Shown: positions 21,884-31,073 of the stretch, one piece after another | How the letters are laid out: each line of letters opens with the position of its first letter | How positions within the stretch are numbered: position 1 is the first letter of the stretch | Assembly: GCA_000432595.1 (NCBI GenBank) | Contig: HF996855.1 | Coordinates: forward strand, 1-40,011 | DNA length: 40,011 nucleotides | DNA from: Clostridium sp. CAG:710 | GTDB taxonomy: Bacteria; Bacillota_I; Bacilli_A; RF39; UBA660 | Direction of reading: 5' to 3' | Made by a program: the position numbers and the translations under genes | Notes under the pieces: model-generated | What the model was told of the DNA's origin: nothing | Seen by the model: only the letters and a program-made list of their open reading frames with translations | Databases searched by the model: none

Positions 21884-24220
21884 ATGTACGAGGAAGAAGA
21901 AAAAAGAGGATTTCCATTAAGAGATCTTATAGTAAAATTAATAGTTGCGGTAGTATTTGTACTATTATTAGTATGGCTATTGCCAAAAGTTGATTTAACA
22001 GGATTAAATAATAGAATATTTAAAGATAATGTTAATGATATGAAAGAAGCGGCAATAACATACTTTACAACTGATAGATTACCTCAAAAAGAGGGAGATT
22101 CAGTTACACTAACATTACAAGAAATGTTAGATATGAAATTAGTATTACCTTTTACTGATAAATATGGTAAAACATGTGATACTAGAAATTCGTATGTTAC
22201 ATTAACTAAAAAATCAGAAGAATATGAAATGAAAGTCAATCTAAAATGTAGCAAAGAAGAAGATTACATAATAGTTCATTTGGGTTGCTATTCATATTGC
22301 AAAACAGCAATTTGTGAAAAAGAAGAAGTAACAAAACCAGTAAACAATAACAACAAGGGAAATAATGGTGGAGGTAAGGGCAACAATCCAAAACCTAGTG
22401 GTAAGCCATCTTGTGTATTAACAATATCAAGGGGTAAAAAAGGTGAAAATGGCTGGTATGTTGGTAATGTAACAGTTTCATTTAAATCTAAAAAGACAAC
22501 AAATAGTGGAGCAAAAATAACTTCATATGGAATTGGATTAAGTGAAATATATAACAAAGAAAACTCTTACGTAGTTACAGATGATGGTACAACTAAAGTA
22601 TTTGGTTATGTTAAAGACTCTAAAGGTGAAACTGCAGTATGTAGTGTTGTAGTTAAAAAAGATACAGCAAAACCAAGTTGTAGCATGGGTGTATTATCAG
22701 GTACAAAAAATGAAAATGGAGATTATATAAGTAATGTAAATGTTGGATTTACTAGTAGAACTGATTCAACTAGTGGAATCTCATCTTATGGAGTTACAAC
22801 TTCATCTAAAGCTACATACAATTCTAAAACTAATTATATAGTTAAAAAGATTGGTACAACTAAAGTATATGGTTATGTTAAAGATAAGGCTGGAAATAAA
22901 GCAGTTTGTGATGTAACAGTTAAGAAAGTTAAAGTAAAAGAAATTGACTACTCAGAACCATCTTGTTCACTAGAAGTAGAAAAAGGTACTATGGGTGATA
23001 ACAACTGGTATAGAAGTGATGTTGTAATTGGATTTAAATCTAAAAAGACAACAAACGGTGCTCATATTACAGACTTCGGTTTAGGAACTTCTACAACATA
23101 TAATGGTAAGAATACTTATACTATCGATGAAGATGGTAATAAAGTAATCTATGGTTATGTTAAAGACTCTAAAGGAAATACCGCAGTATGTAGTATTAAA
23201 GTAAAAAGAGATGCTACTAAACCAGATTGTAGTTTAGCTGTACAAAGTGGTTCTTATGAAGATGGACATTATACAAGTAATGTTGTAATTGGATTTAAGA
23301 AAAAATATGACAAAACAAGTGGAATTGGTTCATACGGAATAGGAAAAAGCACAACATATAAAAACAACAATTCATATAAAGTAACACAAGATGGAACTCA
23401 TACAATATATGGATATGTAAAAGATAATGCTGGAAATACTAATGTATGTAGTATCAAAGTAATTAAAAAAGATAAAGTATATGAATACGAATATAAGAAA
23501 ACTTGGGAAAATGAATATAGTGAGTGGAGTGATTGGACTACATCTACTTATGATCCAAAGAATCCTCCAAAATTCGGAAAAACAGATACTAAAATTACAG
23601 AAGATTTAGGTAAAAAAGAAGTATTTAATAAATATGTTTATACAGTAGGTAAACCAATATATGGTAAAGTTATAGAAAAAACTGGTAGTATAACTGAAAA
23701 AGTATGTAAAGGTTATGACTATTATAGAACAACAACAACTTCAACTAAGGTTTATGCAGTAAAAACAGGAAGCAATGATGGATGGAAATATTATGGTATG
23801 ACTAAACCATTAAAAGAAAAACCAGCAGATACATTAACAACTAAGTATGTATATGCCGGAACTGATTGGTCATATTGTGATGAGACTTGTACATCAAGCC
23901 CATACAAAATATTTAAAATATATACAAGAGAAGTAGGAACATTAACTGCAAGTGATACAATTAAAATATCTTCAAGTGTAACAGTTAAATGTAGGGCATA
24001 CGAAACAAAAACAACATACTTATTTAGTCAAACAACTTCAATTGTAGGATATGAACAAAATAGAAAAGCGCAATATAAAACAATTTATCAATATAGATAC
24101 AAAACAAGAAAACTTATTAAAGAAGCTGGTTATGATATAAAATGGAGTGAAAGTCAAAACGATAAGACTTTAATAAATAAAGGATATAAATTAACTGGTA
24201 AGAAAAGAGTTAAAGGGTAG
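21884..24220 (+). CDS. Large membrane-anchored repeat protein with prepilin-like N-terminus
   Basis: A 778-residue protein of unknown function. An acidic start (MYEEEEKRG) leads into FPLRDLIVKLIVAVVFVLLL, one membrane helix at about residues 11-33. The KRG-F boundary, acidic residue at +5 and hydrophobic run mimic a type IV prepilin signal. Residues about 38-150 (MKEAAITYFTTDRLPQKEG onward, with CTC-type Cys) form a small domain. An Asn/Gly/Lys linker follows, then four tandem ~88-residue repeats starting at P175, P264, P359 and P447. Each opens PSC and ends with YGYVKDxxGNxAVC, i.e. paired-Cys beta domains of Ig-like appearance. The C-terminal 245 residues contain YSEWSDWTTSTYDPKNPP and more Cys. 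All but the first residues should be extracellular. The next gene follows by 9 bases, so they form an operon. Confidence 0.8.
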   Translation: MYEEEEKRGFPLRDLIVKLIVAVVFVLLLVWLLPKVDLTGLNNRIFKDNVNDMKEAAITYFTTDRLPQKEGDSVTLTLQEMLDMKLVLPFTDKYGKTCDTRNSYVTLTKKSEEYEMKVNLKCSKEEDYIIVHLGCYSYCKTAICEKEEVTKPVNNNNKGNNGGGKGNNPKPSGKPSCVLTISRGKKGENGWYVGNVTVSFKSKKTTNSGAKITSYGIGLSEIYNKENSYVVTDDGTTKVFGYVKDSKGETAVCSVVVKKDTAKPSCSMGVLSGTKNENGDYISNVNVGFTSRTDSTSGISSYGVTTSSKATYNSKTNYIVKKIGTTKVYGYVKDKAGNKAVCDVTVKKVKVKEIDYSEPSCSLEVEKGTMGDNNWYRSDVVIGFKSKKTTNGAHITDFGLGTSTTYNGKNTYTIDEDGNKVIYGYVKDSKGNTAVCSIKVKRDATKPDCSLAVQSGSYEDGHYTSNVVIGFKKKYDKTSGIGSYGIGKSTTYKNNNSYKVTQDGTHTIYGYVKDNAGNTNVCSIKVIKKDKVYEYEYKKTWENEYSEWSDWTTSTYDPKNPPKFGKTDTKITEDLGKKEVFNKYVYTVGKPIYGKVIEKTGSITEKVCKGYDYYRTTTTSTKVYAVKTGSNDGWKYYGMTKPLKEKPADTLTTKYVYAGTDWSYCDETCTSSPYKIFKIYTREVGTLTASDTIKISSSVTVKCRAYETKTTYLFSQTTSIVGYEQNRKAQYKTIYQYRYKTRKLIKEAGYDIKWSESQNDKTLINKGYKLTGKKRVKG
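22406..23470 (+). repeat. Four tandem ~265-bp coding repeats
   Basis: Repeat units begin at about 22406, 22673, 22958 and 23222. The most conserved DNA block is TATGGTTATGTTAAAGA near each unit end (about 22602, 22869, 23150 and, diverged, 23408). Units 1 and 3 share KSKKTTN; units 2 and 4 share a TSGI-SYG form, suggesting duplication of a two-unit block. Confidence 0.7.
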
Positions 24221-24229
24221 GTGTTAATA

Positions 24230-27151
24230 ATGAGAATTGATTGGAAAAATGTAATTAGTGTAGATATGGAATATCCTGACAAAGCAAGAGCAAAAGATAT
24301 CTTATATGTAGAATATAAAGATGGTAGATTAGAAAAAGTTGTATATCCAAGAGGAATACCATCTGACGAGCTAGTAGAAATGCTAAACCTTGCTGATGAG
24401 AAAAAAATAGACTTAAAAGTGATTGAAGAAAATTCAGAAGAGAAAAAATTTAATGAAGACATTCTAGCAGCACAAAAATTTAATGATGAAACAGAAGCTC
24501 TTGTTATTGATGGAAATGGTGATGAAAAAGTCGCATATGTAAAAAAATATGATGGAACAGTAGAAAAAGTCCCATATTCAGAAGATATGGATAAATTTAT
24601 TTATGAAAATCTAGAGGCAAAGAAACAGGGAAGAGTTTCGAAATTTTTTGAAATCTCTAATGATCCAAAAGTTGCTAAAGAGCAAGTAAAAGCATTAGAA
24701 GAAGTAATAGAAAAAAGAAATAATCAAACTCCAGTTGATAATTCTACATACTCTGATGAATTAGTTGAAGCTGAAACTGAAGCTGAAGCTGAAGAAGAAA
24801 ATAAAGAAGCAGAGGTTGAGAATACACCTGTAGAAGATTCTATCTTAGATTCAGATAATGAAAATAATATAAATCATGAAGATGAAGATATAGATATATA
24901 TAGTGGTAGAGATGACTCATCAGAAGATTATTCAGACCCATTTAATTATTTTGATTCAGATTCAGATGAAGAAAAGAATATAAATACTGATGTTGAAGAT
25001 CAAAACTTTGATACTGAAGCAAACGAGTTAAATGATGACGAAGTAGAAAATGAAGATGAACTTGATACTAGAGCAGATAAATTAGAAAAAAATTACAATA
25101 AAAAGAAAGCTGCTAAAATAGCTATAGGAGTAGCTGCTGGTGTATTAGGAGCTACTGGTATTGCCGCAGCAGTAACTTCATGTAACAAAAATACAAATAA
25201 GAATAAAAATGAAGAATCAACAAATAAATCTTTTGAATCATTAATGAATTCAATGAAAAAAGATGATGAAAGAAGAGTATTTGCTGAAAATGTATTCTCA
25301 GTTACAGAAGCACTTAATTCAAAAGCATTAGATAAAGATGTATTTGCTCTTGAAGAAGATGGCGAAGCTACATTACATTTTACTTATGATGAGGTAGCTG
25401 CAGCTAAGTTAGTATTAAATAATTATACAAGTGAAGAAATGTATAAAATATTTGGAACTGATGAAATTGATACTAATGATATAATGGTTAAATACCAAAG
25501 CTTTACTACAAAAATGTCATTATATGCAATGAATGGTAAAGCACCAAGTGGAGTAGCAAGTCTAATATCAAATGAAGCAAACAGGACTTGGTTTGAAAAG
25601 ATTGAAAACTCTATAGTTGAATTTAATAAAGCACCTAATAGTACTAATGCTGATAAAGTTATTAGAACATTTGCATACTTCTATAATCATGGTATAAATG
25701 GTTCAGATGGTATAGAAAATGATGAAGCTACACTTTCTTGTGTTAAGAATTTAGCATTTAATATGATTCGCGGATATCGTGATGCCAATGGTGAAAAAGA
25801 TTATCAACAATATCTTGTTGTATCAACTGCACCAGGAAGCTTTGATGATCAATATAGAACTAATAAAGAATCTCAAGTACAAAAAGGTGAAAGATTATCT
25901 GACCATATTAAAATAGCTGAAAGTGGTCCATGTACTATTCAAAATGTAAGAAGCCATATAGAAAGTTTAGTTGAAAGATTAGCAACAGGAAGAATTGAAA
26001 ATAAAGACAAAAAAGAAAAATCATCTAGACCTAGTTATACAGAAATTAGAAAAGCTGCTGCTAGTACAATTGATTCTAATATGGAAATAGAAGATGATGT
26101 ATTATACATGAACAGAATTAGAGGTCTAACTAAAATTGACTCTAAGGATGGAAGTGACTATACTGTTACTAAAGAAGTTTGGGATAAAATGACTACTGAA
26201 GAAAGATTAGATTTTGCTAAGAAAAATGGTAAAGTAATTAGCAATACTAAGAAAACAACTACAGAAAAAGTAGATGAAAGCAAATTAACTGATAAAGAAA
26301 AAGAAGAAGCAGATAAACAAAAAACATACGAAGTAAATGGGCATAAATTTAACAGTCTAGAATGCAAAGAAGCTTATAAAGAAGGTTATTTAGCAGCACA
26401 TAATTATGCAAATGAAGTAGGAGCATATAAACATAGTGCAATCTACAATTCAATGGATATTGATAATTCATATGTTGTTATTGAAGAAGATGCAGGAACA
26501 TTAAATGATGTTGCTAAAAATAGATATGCATATGAAGGTAGAGAAACATTACTATCTGATAGTCAAATTCAAAGAAGATTAGAAAAAGATGTTAATAACT
26601 ATAAAAATAGTGGTTCTAACGTAAATGACAATATGGTTAATGCATATAAGTTAGGATGGACAGAATCAATGAATACTGCATTAGAAGCTGATAAACAAAA
26701 TGGTAAAGCAGAAAGAGAAGAAGCTGAACGTTTATATAAAGAAGCTCAAGAAGAAGCAAAAAGAGAAAATGAAAAAACTCCAACTAAAGATGAAAATGAA
26801 AAACCAGGTAGTGATGTAGATGAACCAAATATTCCTACATTTGATGAAAATGATGATCCTTACTTGGATGGACCAGATCCAGATATAGTTGATCCTGATA
26901 CAGTAGGAAAAGAATACTCTGCAATTCCTGAGGCAGAAGTAAAAAACTACCAATCATCTATTAACAGTACTAATGATACTATTGATAAAACAACAGAAAT
27001 ATCTGAAGAGGATACATCTTCTAATGATGAATACGAAGCAGATGAAATGCCAGATTTAGATATAGAAGTGTCTGAAGCAGATTTAGATAGTTATTTTGAT
27101 AGCTATATTAATAATAATGAAGAAGTAAAAACTTTATCATTAAAACGTTAA
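24230..27151 (+). CDS. Large acidic protein with internal membrane helix, unknown function
   Basis: A 973-residue protein not recognised. Residues 1 to about 160 form a folded N-terminal part with two similar segments: DILYVEYKDGRLEKVVYPRG and KVAYVKKYDGTVEKVPYSED. Both are consistent with a duplicated small beta motif. Residues about 165-290 are low-complexity and extremely acidic (EAETEAEAEEENKEAE and runs of D/E/S). KKKAAKIAIGVAAGVLGATG at about 288-307 begins a Gly/Ala-rich membrane helix ending in TSCNK. The ~650 residues after it are mostly helical and polar, with another acidic, Pro-containing tail. There is no N-terminal signal; the basic KKK before the helix would put the N-terminus inside and the large C-terminal part outside. 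The ATG at 24230 follows AGGGTAGGTG; a GTG at 24221 is in frame. It shares the operon and probably the surface context of the preceding gene. Confidence 0.8.
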   Translation: MRIDWKNVISVDMEYPDKARAKDILYVEYKDGRLEKVVYPRGIPSDELVEMLNLADEKKIDLKVIEENSEEKKFNEDILAAQKFNDETEALVIDGNGDEKVAYVKKYDGTVEKVPYSEDMDKFIYENLEAKKQGRVSKFFEISNDPKVAKEQVKALEEVIEKRNNQTPVDNSTYSDELVEAETEAEAEEENKEAEVENTPVEDSILDSDNENNINHEDEDIDIYSGRDDSSEDYSDPFNYFDSDSDEEKNINTDVEDQNFDTEANELNDDEVENEDELDTRADKLEKNYNKKKAAKIAIGVAAGVLGATGIAAAVTSCNKNTNKNKNEESTNKSFESLMNSMKKDDERRVFAENVFSVTEALNSKALDKDVFALEEDGEATLHFTYDEVAAAKLVLNNYTSEEMYKIFGTDEIDTNDIMVKYQSFTTKMSLYAMNGKAPSGVASLISNEANRTWFEKIENSIVEFNKAPNSTNADKVIRTFAYFYNHGINGSDGIENDEATLSCVKNLAFNMIRGYRDANGEKDYQQYLVVSTAPGSFDDQYRTNKESQVQKGERLSDHIKIAESGPCTIQNVRSHIESLVERLATGRIENKDKKEKSSRPSYTEIRKAAASTIDSNMEIEDDVLYMNRIRGLTKIDSKDGSDYTVTKEVWDKMTTEERLDFAKKNGKVISNTKKTTTEKVDESKLTDKEKEEADKQKTYEVNGHKFNSLECKEAYKEGYLAAHNYANEVGAYKHSAIYNSMDIDNSYVVIEEDAGTLNDVAKNRYAYEGRETLLSDSQIQRRLEKDVNNYKNSGSNVNDNMVNAYKLGWTESMNTALEADKQNGKAEREEAERLYKEAQEEAKRENEKTPTKDENEKPGSDVDEPNIPTFDENDDPYLDGPDPDIVDPDTVGKEYSAIPEAEVKNYQSSINSTNDTIDKTTEISEEDTSSNDEYEADEMPDLDIEVSEADLDSYFDSYINNNEEVKTLSLKR

Positions 27152-27158
27152 ACTATAT

Positions 27159-27193
27159 AAGATTATAGGATATTAAAAACTATAATCTTTTTT
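27159..27193 (+). terminator. Terminator of the surface-protein operon
   Basis: AAGATTATAG (27159-27168) pairs with CTATAATCTT (27180-27189), followed by TTTT. Confidence 0.8.
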
Positions 27194-27233
27194 CTTGCAA
27201 CAAATTATGATAAAATAATAAAAGGTGATAAAA

Positions 27234-29036
27234 ATGCAACAAAAAAATATAAGAAACTTTTGTATTATAGCGCACATTGATCATGGCAAAAGTACACTAG
27301 CTGATAGAATTCTTGAAATAACTAATGCTGTAAGTAAAAGAGAGGCAAAAGCACAATTACTTGATAATATGGATATAGAAAGAGAACGTGGTATAACTAT
27401 AAAACTAAACACGGCTTCCTTAAAATATCACTATAACAATGAAGAATATTTATTAAATTTAATAGATACCCCAGGACATGTAGACTTTTCCTATGAAGTA
27501 TCTAGAAGTCTAGCCGCATGTGAAGGAGCAATATTAGTAGTAGATGCTGCCCAAGGAATAGAGGCACAAACACTTGCTAATTTATATCTTGCGCTAGAAT
27601 CTAATCTTACGATAATTCCGGTAATAAACAAAATAGATTTACCAAACGCAGATGTAGAAAAAGTAAGTAAAGAATTAATTGATTTAATTGGATTCTCAAA
27701 AGATGAAATAATATTGACCAGTGCTAAAACAGGAGAAGGAGTTAAAAAGTTAGTAGATGCAATTGTAGAACGAGTACCATCTCCTGAGGGTAAAAGTGCC
27801 TCTAAATTAAAAGCATTAATATTTGACAGTGTATTTGATTCATATAAAGGAGTAATCGCATCAGTAAGAGTTGTAGATGGCTCATTAAAAGTTGGAGATA
27901 AGATAAGATTTATGCAAAGTGGTGCAGTATATGATGTCACAGAACTTACTATAAATACACCAAAAGAAGAAAAAATAGATGAACTTTCTAGTGGTGAAGT
28001 AGGGTTTGTTGTAGGAAGTATAAAAAATATAATGGATGTTGCAGTAGGTGATACTATAACATTAGATGAAAACCCAGCTTCCGAACCATTACCTGGATAT
28101 AAACCTATGAAATCAATGGTATTCTGCGGATTATATCCTATCGAATCAACAAAATTTGAAGATTTAAGAGATGCATTAAATAAATTAAAACTAAATGATG
28201 CCTCTTTGGTATTTGAACCAGAAACATCAACTGCATTAGGTTTTGGGTTTAGATGTGGATTCCTAGGACTATTACATTTAGATATTATAAAGGAAAGAAT
28301 CACTAGAGAATTTAACATAGAATTAATAACAACTGCACCTTCAGTTGTATATGAAGTAATACTTACTAATAAACAAACTATAATGGTTGACTCTCCTAAT
28401 AAGTTGCCAGAAATACAAACAATTTCAGAAATAAAAGAACCTTATATTAAAACAAGCATATTTACTCCAAGTGAGTTTATAGGGCCTATAATGGAATTAT
28501 GTCAAAACAAAAGAGGAAATTATGTAAGCATGGAATATATAAATGCAACTAGAGTTAATATTCACTATGAATTACCATTATCTGAAATAGTATATGATTT
28601 CTTTGATAAATTAAAATCATATACAAAAGGATATGCATCATTTGATTATGAATTTATTGGCAATAGAACCAGTAATCTAGTTAAAATGGATATTTTATTA
28701 AACGGAGAAGTAATAGATGCATTAAGTGTAATTGTGCACAAAGATTTTGCTTACAATAGAGGTAAAAGTGTAGTAGAACAATTAAGGAAAACAATCCCAA
28801 GGCAAATGTTTGAAATTCCAATACAAGCTGCACTTGGAAATCATATAATTGCAAGAGCAACAGTTAAAGCTTTAAGAAAAGATGTTTTAGCAAAATGTTA
28901 TGGTGGAGATATAACTAGAAAAAGAAAACTACTTGAAAAACAAAAAGAAGGTAAAAAAAGGATGAAACAAGTTGGAAGTGTAGAACTTCCACAAGAAGCA
29001 TTTATGAGCGTATTAAGTATGGATGGTGAAGAATAA
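27234..29036 (+). CDS. lepA: Elongation factor 4 (LepA), ribosomal back-translocase GTPase
   Basis: A 600-residue translational GTPase. G1 is AHIDHGKST; the switch region is ERERGITIK; G3 DTPGHVDF; G4 NKIDLP. EF-G-like domains II, III and V follow (GFRCGFLGLLHLDI, EPYIKTSIFTPSEFIGPIME). The LepA-specific C-terminal domain contains CYGGDITRKRKLLEKQKEGKKRMK and is complete. AAAGGTG lies 6 bases before the ATG at 27234 and an in-frame GTG at 27225 overlaps it. The stop overlaps the next start (TAATG), so the following HTH gene is translationally coupled. Confidence 0.97.
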   Translation: MQQKNIRNFCIIAHIDHGKSTLADRILEITNAVSKREAKAQLLDNMDIERERGITIKLNTASLKYHYNNEEYLLNLIDTPGHVDFSYEVSRSLAACEGAILVVDAAQGIEAQTLANLYLALESNLTIIPVINKIDLPNADVEKVSKELIDLIGFSKDEIILTSAKTGEGVKKLVDAIVERVPSPEGKSASKLKALIFDSVFDSYKGVIASVRVVDGSLKVGDKIRFMQSGAVYDVTELTINTPKEEKIDELSSGEVGFVVGSIKNIMDVAVGDTITLDENPASEPLPGYKPMKSMVFCGLYPIESTKFEDLRDALNKLKLNDASLVFEPETSTALGFGFRCGFLGLLHLDIIKERITREFNIELITTAPSVVYEVILTNKQTIMVDSPNKLPEIQTISEIKEPYIKTSIFTPSEFIGPIMELCQNKRGNYVSMEYINATRVNIHYELPLSEIVYDFFDKLKSYTKGYASFDYEFIGNRTSNLVKMDILLNGEVIDALSVIVHKDFAYNRGKSVVEQLRKTIPRQMFEIPIQAALGNHIIARATVKALRKDVLAKCYGGDITRKRKLLEKQKEGKKRMKQVGSVELPQEAFMSVLSMDGEE

Positions 29037-29455
29037 TGATTATTACAAAAGAAATAGTAAGATATGCTGCAGAAAGATATATAAATACAGATGAATCAAT
29101 TGGTGAAATTGCTAAACAAATTGGTATTTCAAAAACAGCCCTTGTAAAACATTTTGAAGGGCTATATGACACAACTAGATTAGATCCAAAAAGGCAAGCC
29201 ATTCTAGATAAAGTTAAAGTTGAAAAATGGACAAAAGGTAAATCAACGAGTGGAAACCTAGGACATAAAAAATTAAGTGAAGAGGAAACTATTAAACTAG
29301 CAAAAAATATGGTTGAGCAAAAAACAACATTAAGAGGCTTAGAGAGTGATGTTAGTACTTCAACATTATATAATTTGTTTACAAAGAAAACTCTAGGAGA
29401 AGATTTATATAATGAAGTCTCTAACCAATATGATGAAAATAAAAAACGTAAATAA
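29036..29455 (+). CDS. SpoIIID-like double helix-turn-helix protein, first copy
   Basis: A 139-residue putative DNA-binding regulator with an HTH at each end. The first is IGEIAKQIGISKTALVKHFE (about 22-41). The second, TTLRGLESDVSTSTLYNLF, is followed by GEDLYNEVSNQYDENKK. The second half resembles sporulation regulator SpoIIID and relatives, where VRKTAKKFGISKSTVHKD precedes an LxxEVxxxLxxNK helix. The similarity is by eye and modest. It shares this plan with the next gene and is coupled to lepA (1-base overlap). Whether this organism sporulates is not shown by the window; the role as a regulator is inference. Confidence 0.65.
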   Translation: MIITKEIVRYAAERYINTDESIGEIAKQIGISKTALVKHFEGLYDTTRLDPKRQAILDKVKVEKWTKGKSTSGNLGHKKLSEEETIKLAKNMVEQKTTLRGLESDVSTSTLYNLFTKKTLGEDLYNEVSNQYDENKKRK

Positions 29456-29487
29456 CTACAAAAAATAATAGAAGGGAAACAAACAAT

Positions 29488-29937
29488 ATGAATAATGAAC
29501 AATTATTAGAAGAGGCAAACTATTATTTAGATAATGAAGTTACTATGGCAGATGCTGCAAGCCACTTTAAAATATGTAAAAAAAGTTTTCAACTTCATAT
29601 GAAAAAATTAGAACAGATTTATCCAGATACATTCAAACTCGTTGAAATGAAAAAACAAAATAATCTTATTTTAGGTGCTATAAAAGGTGGTAAGAATGGT
29701 GTACCAACAGGAAGAGAAAATTTTTCAAAAAAACATTCCATAACAAAAGAAGAAGCAATCATCCTTGCAGAGAAGATAATTAATTTTAACTGGTCTCTTA
29801 GAGAAACAGAACGTTTTATGAATATACCAAAATCAACAATAAGCGACAATTTAAGTGAAGAAATACTTGGTGAAGAATTATATAGCGAATTATCTAATGT
29901 ACTTAATAAACACAAACCAGGGAATCACAAATTATAA
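29488..29937 (+). CDS. SpoIIID-like double helix-turn-helix protein, second copy
   Basis: A 149-residue paralogue-like neighbour of the preceding gene with the same plan. The N-terminal HTH is VTMADAASHFKICKKSFQLH. After a Gly/Lys-rich middle comes the C-terminal HTH WSLRETERFMNIPKSTISDN, then GEELYSELSNVLNKHK, a closer match to the SpoIIID pattern than the first copy. The middle segment GRENFSKKHSITKEEAIILA parallels LGHKKLSEEETIKLA of the first. GAAGGG precedes the ATG. Its stop overlaps the hemW start (TAATG). It probably arose by tandem duplication; its targets are unknown. Confidence 0.65.
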   Translation: MNNEQLLEEANYYLDNEVTMADAASHFKICKKSFQLHMKKLEQIYPDTFKLVEMKKQNNLILGAIKGGKNGVPTGRENFSKKHSITKEEAIILAEKIINFNWSLRETERFMNIPKSTISDNLSEEILGEELYSELSNVLNKHKPGNHKL

Positions 29938-31022
29938 TGAAAAGCTTATATATACACACTCCCTTCTGTAAGAGTATTTGTAGTTACTGTGATTTTGCAA
30001 AAATGTTTTATAATGAATCTCTAGCTTTATCATATTTAGATGAACTATCAAATGAAGTAAATAACAATTATAAACAAGATATGCTAGAAACGATATATAT
30101 AGGTGGAGGGACTCCGTCTATACTTAGTAAAAAAGAGTTAAATAAATTGTTTTCCATAACAAATAAATTAAATATAGAACCAAACTATGAATTTACGATA
30201 GAAGCTAATATAGCCGATATAAATGAAGAATTTTTAAAGCTTTGCAAGAATAATAAAGTAAATAGACTAAGTATAGGAATAGAAACTATAAATGATAAAT
30301 TTTATAAGTTTTTAAATAGAGAAAACAATATAGAAGACATAAAAAATAAAATTCTTCTTGCGAAAAAATATTTTTCCAATATAAACATAGATTTAATGTA
30401 TGCATTTCCAAATGAAACAATGGAAGATTTAAAATGTGACTTAGACTTTTTTAAAAGTTTAGATGTAGAACACATATCTATTTACTCATTAATAATAGAA
30501 GAAAATACTAAATTATATATAGATGGTATAAAACCAATTTCTGAAGAACTAGATAGAGAAATGTATTATTATATAATTGATTACTTAGAAAACATTGGAT
30601 ATAAACATTATGAAATAAGTAATTTTTCTAAAGAAGGATTAGAGTCAAGACATAACTTAAACTATTGGAATAACCTAAATTATTATGGATTTGGACTAGG
30701 TGCATCAGGTTATATAGAAAACACTAGATATACAAATACAAGAGGAATTAATTCGTATATAAAAGGTAATTACAAAATATACGAAGAAGAACTTGATAAA
30801 AACAAAATGATGGAAGAAGAACTAATATGTGGACTTCGTAAAATGAAAGGAATAAGCAAAAAAACCTTTAAAGAAAAATTTAGTATTGACATAAGAGATG
30901 TATTTAATATAGATGATTTAATAAATAAAGGATTACTAATAGAAAAAGATAATTATATTTATATTCCAAAAGATAAACTATATGTTTCAAACAATATTTT
31001 ACTAAATTTTATATTGGATTAG
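29937..31022 (+). CDS. hemW: HemW-like radical SAM protein
   Basis: A 361-residue radical SAM protein of the HemW (formerly HemN-like) family, thought to be a heme chaperone rather than coproporphyrinogen oxidase. The cluster motif is CKSICSYCDF (C-x3-C-x2-C) after YIHTPF. Then come IYIGGGTPSILS, LSIGIETINDK, IDLMYAFPNETMEDLKCDLD, HYEISNFSKEG, and the family tail with RHNLNYWNNLNYYGFGLGAS and a winged-helix-like C-terminus. It usually follows lepA directly in Firmicutes; here the two HTH genes are inserted between. No heme biosynthesis genes are in view. Confidence 0.93.
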   Translation: MKSLYIHTPFCKSICSYCDFAKMFYNESLALSYLDELSNEVNNNYKQDMLETIYIGGGTPSILSKKELNKLFSITNKLNIEPNYEFTIEANIADINEEFLKLCKNNKVNRLSIGIETINDKFYKFLNRENNIEDIKNKILLAKKYFSNINIDLMYAFPNETMEDLKCDLDFFKSLDVEHISIYSLIIEENTKLYIDGIKPISEELDREMYYYIIDYLENIGYKHYEISNFSKEGLESRHNLNYWNNLNYYGFGLGASGYIENTRYTNTRGINSYIKGNYKIYEEELDKNKMMEEELICGLRKMKGISKKTFKEKFSIDIRDVFNIDDLINKGLLIEKDNYIYIPKDKLYVSNNILLNFILD

Positions 31023-31051
31023 TTGTAAACGTTTGTTTGATGTGATATAAT
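31023..31051 (+). promoter_or_regulatory. Promoter of the HD-thyA-folA-tmk operon
   Basis: TTGTAA (31023-31028), 17 bp, TATAAT (31046-31051), with an extended TGA before the -10. It overlaps the end of hemW. Confidence 0.7.
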
Positions 31052-31073
31052 TATTTGTAGTGTAGGAGGTAAC

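Noticed and set aside
22288..22557. Antisense open frame in the repeat protein gene, rich in Pro and Leu.
   Set aside because: It arises from the Gly/Asn/Lys-rich linker read backwards; no start signals.
22406..23470. CRISPR-like periodicity.
   Set aside because: The repeats are about 265 bp, coding and diverged; no short direct repeats with unique spacers and no cas genes occur in the window.
27491..28318. A 275-codon open frame antisense to lepA.
   Set aside because: Mirror image of a strongly conserved gene, Ser/Leu/Ile-rich, no ribosome binding site.
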